A stretch of DNA of 64,000 nucleotides from JACCTU01 sp963798985. Lineage in GTDB: Bacteria > Actinomycetota > Thermoleophilia > Gaiellales > Gaiellaceae. The position numbers and the translations under genes are program-made. The notes below the pieces were generated by a model. It worked only from the letters and a program-made list of their open reading frames with translations, was not told the DNA's origin and searched no databases. Position 1 is the first letter of the stretch. Each line of letters opens with the position of its first letter. Location of the stretch: NCBI GenBank assembly GCA_963798985.1, contig CAWCVL010000007.1:496001-560000 (forward strand), given 5' to 3'. Below, piece after piece: positions 63,162 to 64,000 of this stretch.

Positions 63162-64000
63162 TGCTGACGCCCCGCGGGCGGCTGCTGCTCGTCCTCGGCG
63201 GCGCGCTGTACGTCGCGGCCTGGGCGTTCGGCTCGCAACCGCTCTACCCGGTCGCGGTCGGCTTCCTCGTCGCGGTGCTGGTGTCCGCGGTCAGTGTGCA
63301 CGCCGCCGCCCGCCCGATGGCCTACCGCCGCCGAGCCGGTACGGGCGAGCACGTCGAGGGCGACGACGTCGTGTTCGACGTCGAGCTCCAGCCGCGCGGC
63401 CCGCTCGGACTCGCCTCGGTGAGCGTTGTCGAGCGGTTTGCGCGTCTCGGCGAGCGCCGGATCCCGCTGCGGCGGAACGGACGGTTCCTCCGCGGCCGCT
63501 ATGTGCTCCGGTCGGTACCACGCGGGCGCTACGCGCTCGACCACGCAACTGCACTGGTCGAGGACCCGTTCGGGCTCGAGCAGGGCAGGGTCCCCCTGGA
63601 CGAGCAGGGCGCCCTGCTCGTGCTGCCACGGATCGTCGAGCTCGACCTGCTCTTCTCCGAGAGCGGGGTCCGCGCCGACAACGGCCGGCGACTCCTGCTC
63701 CGCAGGCCCTCGGGCTTCGACGTGCACAGCGTGCGCCAGTACGAGGAAGGCGAGTCGCTTCGGAAGGTGCACTGGAAGTCGACCGCCCGTCGCGGGCAAC
63801 TGATGGTGAAGGAGCTCCAGGATGAGCCCCGCGACGAGGTGGCGATCCTGCTCGACGCTGACGCACGCTCGGTTGCGGGCGACAGCTTCGACGCACAGGT
63901 GCGGGCGGCCGGCTCGCTGCTCCGCGCGCAGGTGGTCCGCGACCGCCGCGCCGTGTTGGTCGTGAACTCGCTCCGGCAGGAGGTCGTGCGCGTCCAGACT
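63161..64000 (+). CDS. DUF58 protein, partial at window edge
   Basis: The first 280 residues of a DUF58 (VWA-related) membrane protein. Two N-terminal helices (LLLVLGGALYVAAWAF and YPVAVGFLVAVLVSAV), then a beta domain with VRQYEEGESLRKVHWKSTAR, the family signature, and GQLMVKELQDEPRDEVAILL leading into the VWA-like fold (LLDADARSVAGDS). The gene runs past 64000. ATG 63161 overlaps the MoxR stop. The partners of such pairs are usually transglutaminase-like or VWA proteins. Confidence 0.9.
   Translation, partial: MLTPRGRLLLVLGGALYVAAWAFGSQPLYPVAVGFLVAVLVSAVSVHAAARPMAYRRRAGTGEHVEGDDVVFDVELQPRGPLGLASVSVVERFARLGERRIPLRRNGRFLRGRYVLRSVPRGRYALDHATALVEDPFGLEQGRVPLDEQGALLVLPRIVELDLLFSESGVRADNGRRLLLRRPSGFDVHSVRQYEEGESLRKVHWKSTARRGQLMVKELQDEPRDEVAILLDADARSVAGDSFDAQVRAAGSLLRAQVVRDRRAVLVVNSLRQEVVRVQT

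Overview
The window is a GC-rich bacterial chromosome segment. Several features point to an actinobacterium: WhiA, the actinobacterial integration host factor MihF, a gap-pgk-tpiA run directly after whiA, a coproheme-type HemQ, a PyrR/PYR-controlled pyrimidine operon ending in mihF-gmk-rpoZ-coaBC, and LexA boxes of the CGAAC-N4-GTTCG type. DUF3467, class I aldolase paired with class II fructose bisphosphatase, and two-copy 'AYL-LT' secreted repeat proteins make the class Thermoleophilia (Gaiellales-like) my best guess. That placement is inference.

Layout. 1-5 kb: surface/lipoproteins, a Bcp peroxiredoxin, small membrane proteins and HemQ. 5-13 kb: a secreted glycosidase-like protein, uvrC, a sialidase-like protein, pruA, ogt, whiA. 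13-18 kb: the lower glycolysis block gap-pgk-tpiA-gpmI behind a leader rich in stem-loops. 18-26.7 kb: an ECF sigma factor facing a phosphoesterase-lipoprotein-Ser/Thr kinase operon, an M48-like protease, DUF3467, argS, an EamA transporter, glpX and aldolase. 26.8-41.7 kb: an accessory stretch bounded by tRNA-Gly(CCC) and tRNA-Arg(CCG). It holds small stand-alone enzymes and regulators (P-loop kinase, alpha/beta hydrolases, YCII/DGPF protein, lactonase-like hydrolases, ArsR regulators, VOC, GNAT, SRPBCC, HIT, globin) plus CorA, MFS and secreted proteins. An integrase C-terminal remnant abuts the tRNA-Arg. 41.8-51 kb: a probable N-acetyl-D-glutamate pair (dgcA-dgcN), a second glycosidase-like protein, a LysM cell-division-inhibitor-like gene under two LexA boxes, rnz, a methyltransferase, a site-2 protease and a GT-C-like membrane protein. 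51-64 kb: pyrR-pyrB-pyrC-carA-carB-pyrK-pyrD, mihF, gmk, rpoZ, coaBC, then a MoxR/DUF58 pair cut by the window edge.

How the genes work together. gap, pgk, tpiA, gpmI, fba and glpX give lower glycolysis and gluconeogenesis. The pyr operon runs from carbamoyl phosphate to orotate, with PyrR sensing UMP on a leader hairpin that overlaps the pyrR ribosome site. An SOS module adds DNA-damage control of cell division.

Two cross-cutting observations. About thirty single-base indels, mostly insertions, break the frame in about twenty otherwise well-conserved genes, several of them essential. I treat these as probable consensus errors and annotate each gene across its full length. A roughly 75-bp double-hairpin repeat occurs four times, each time just after a stop codon and always in the same orientation relative to that gene.
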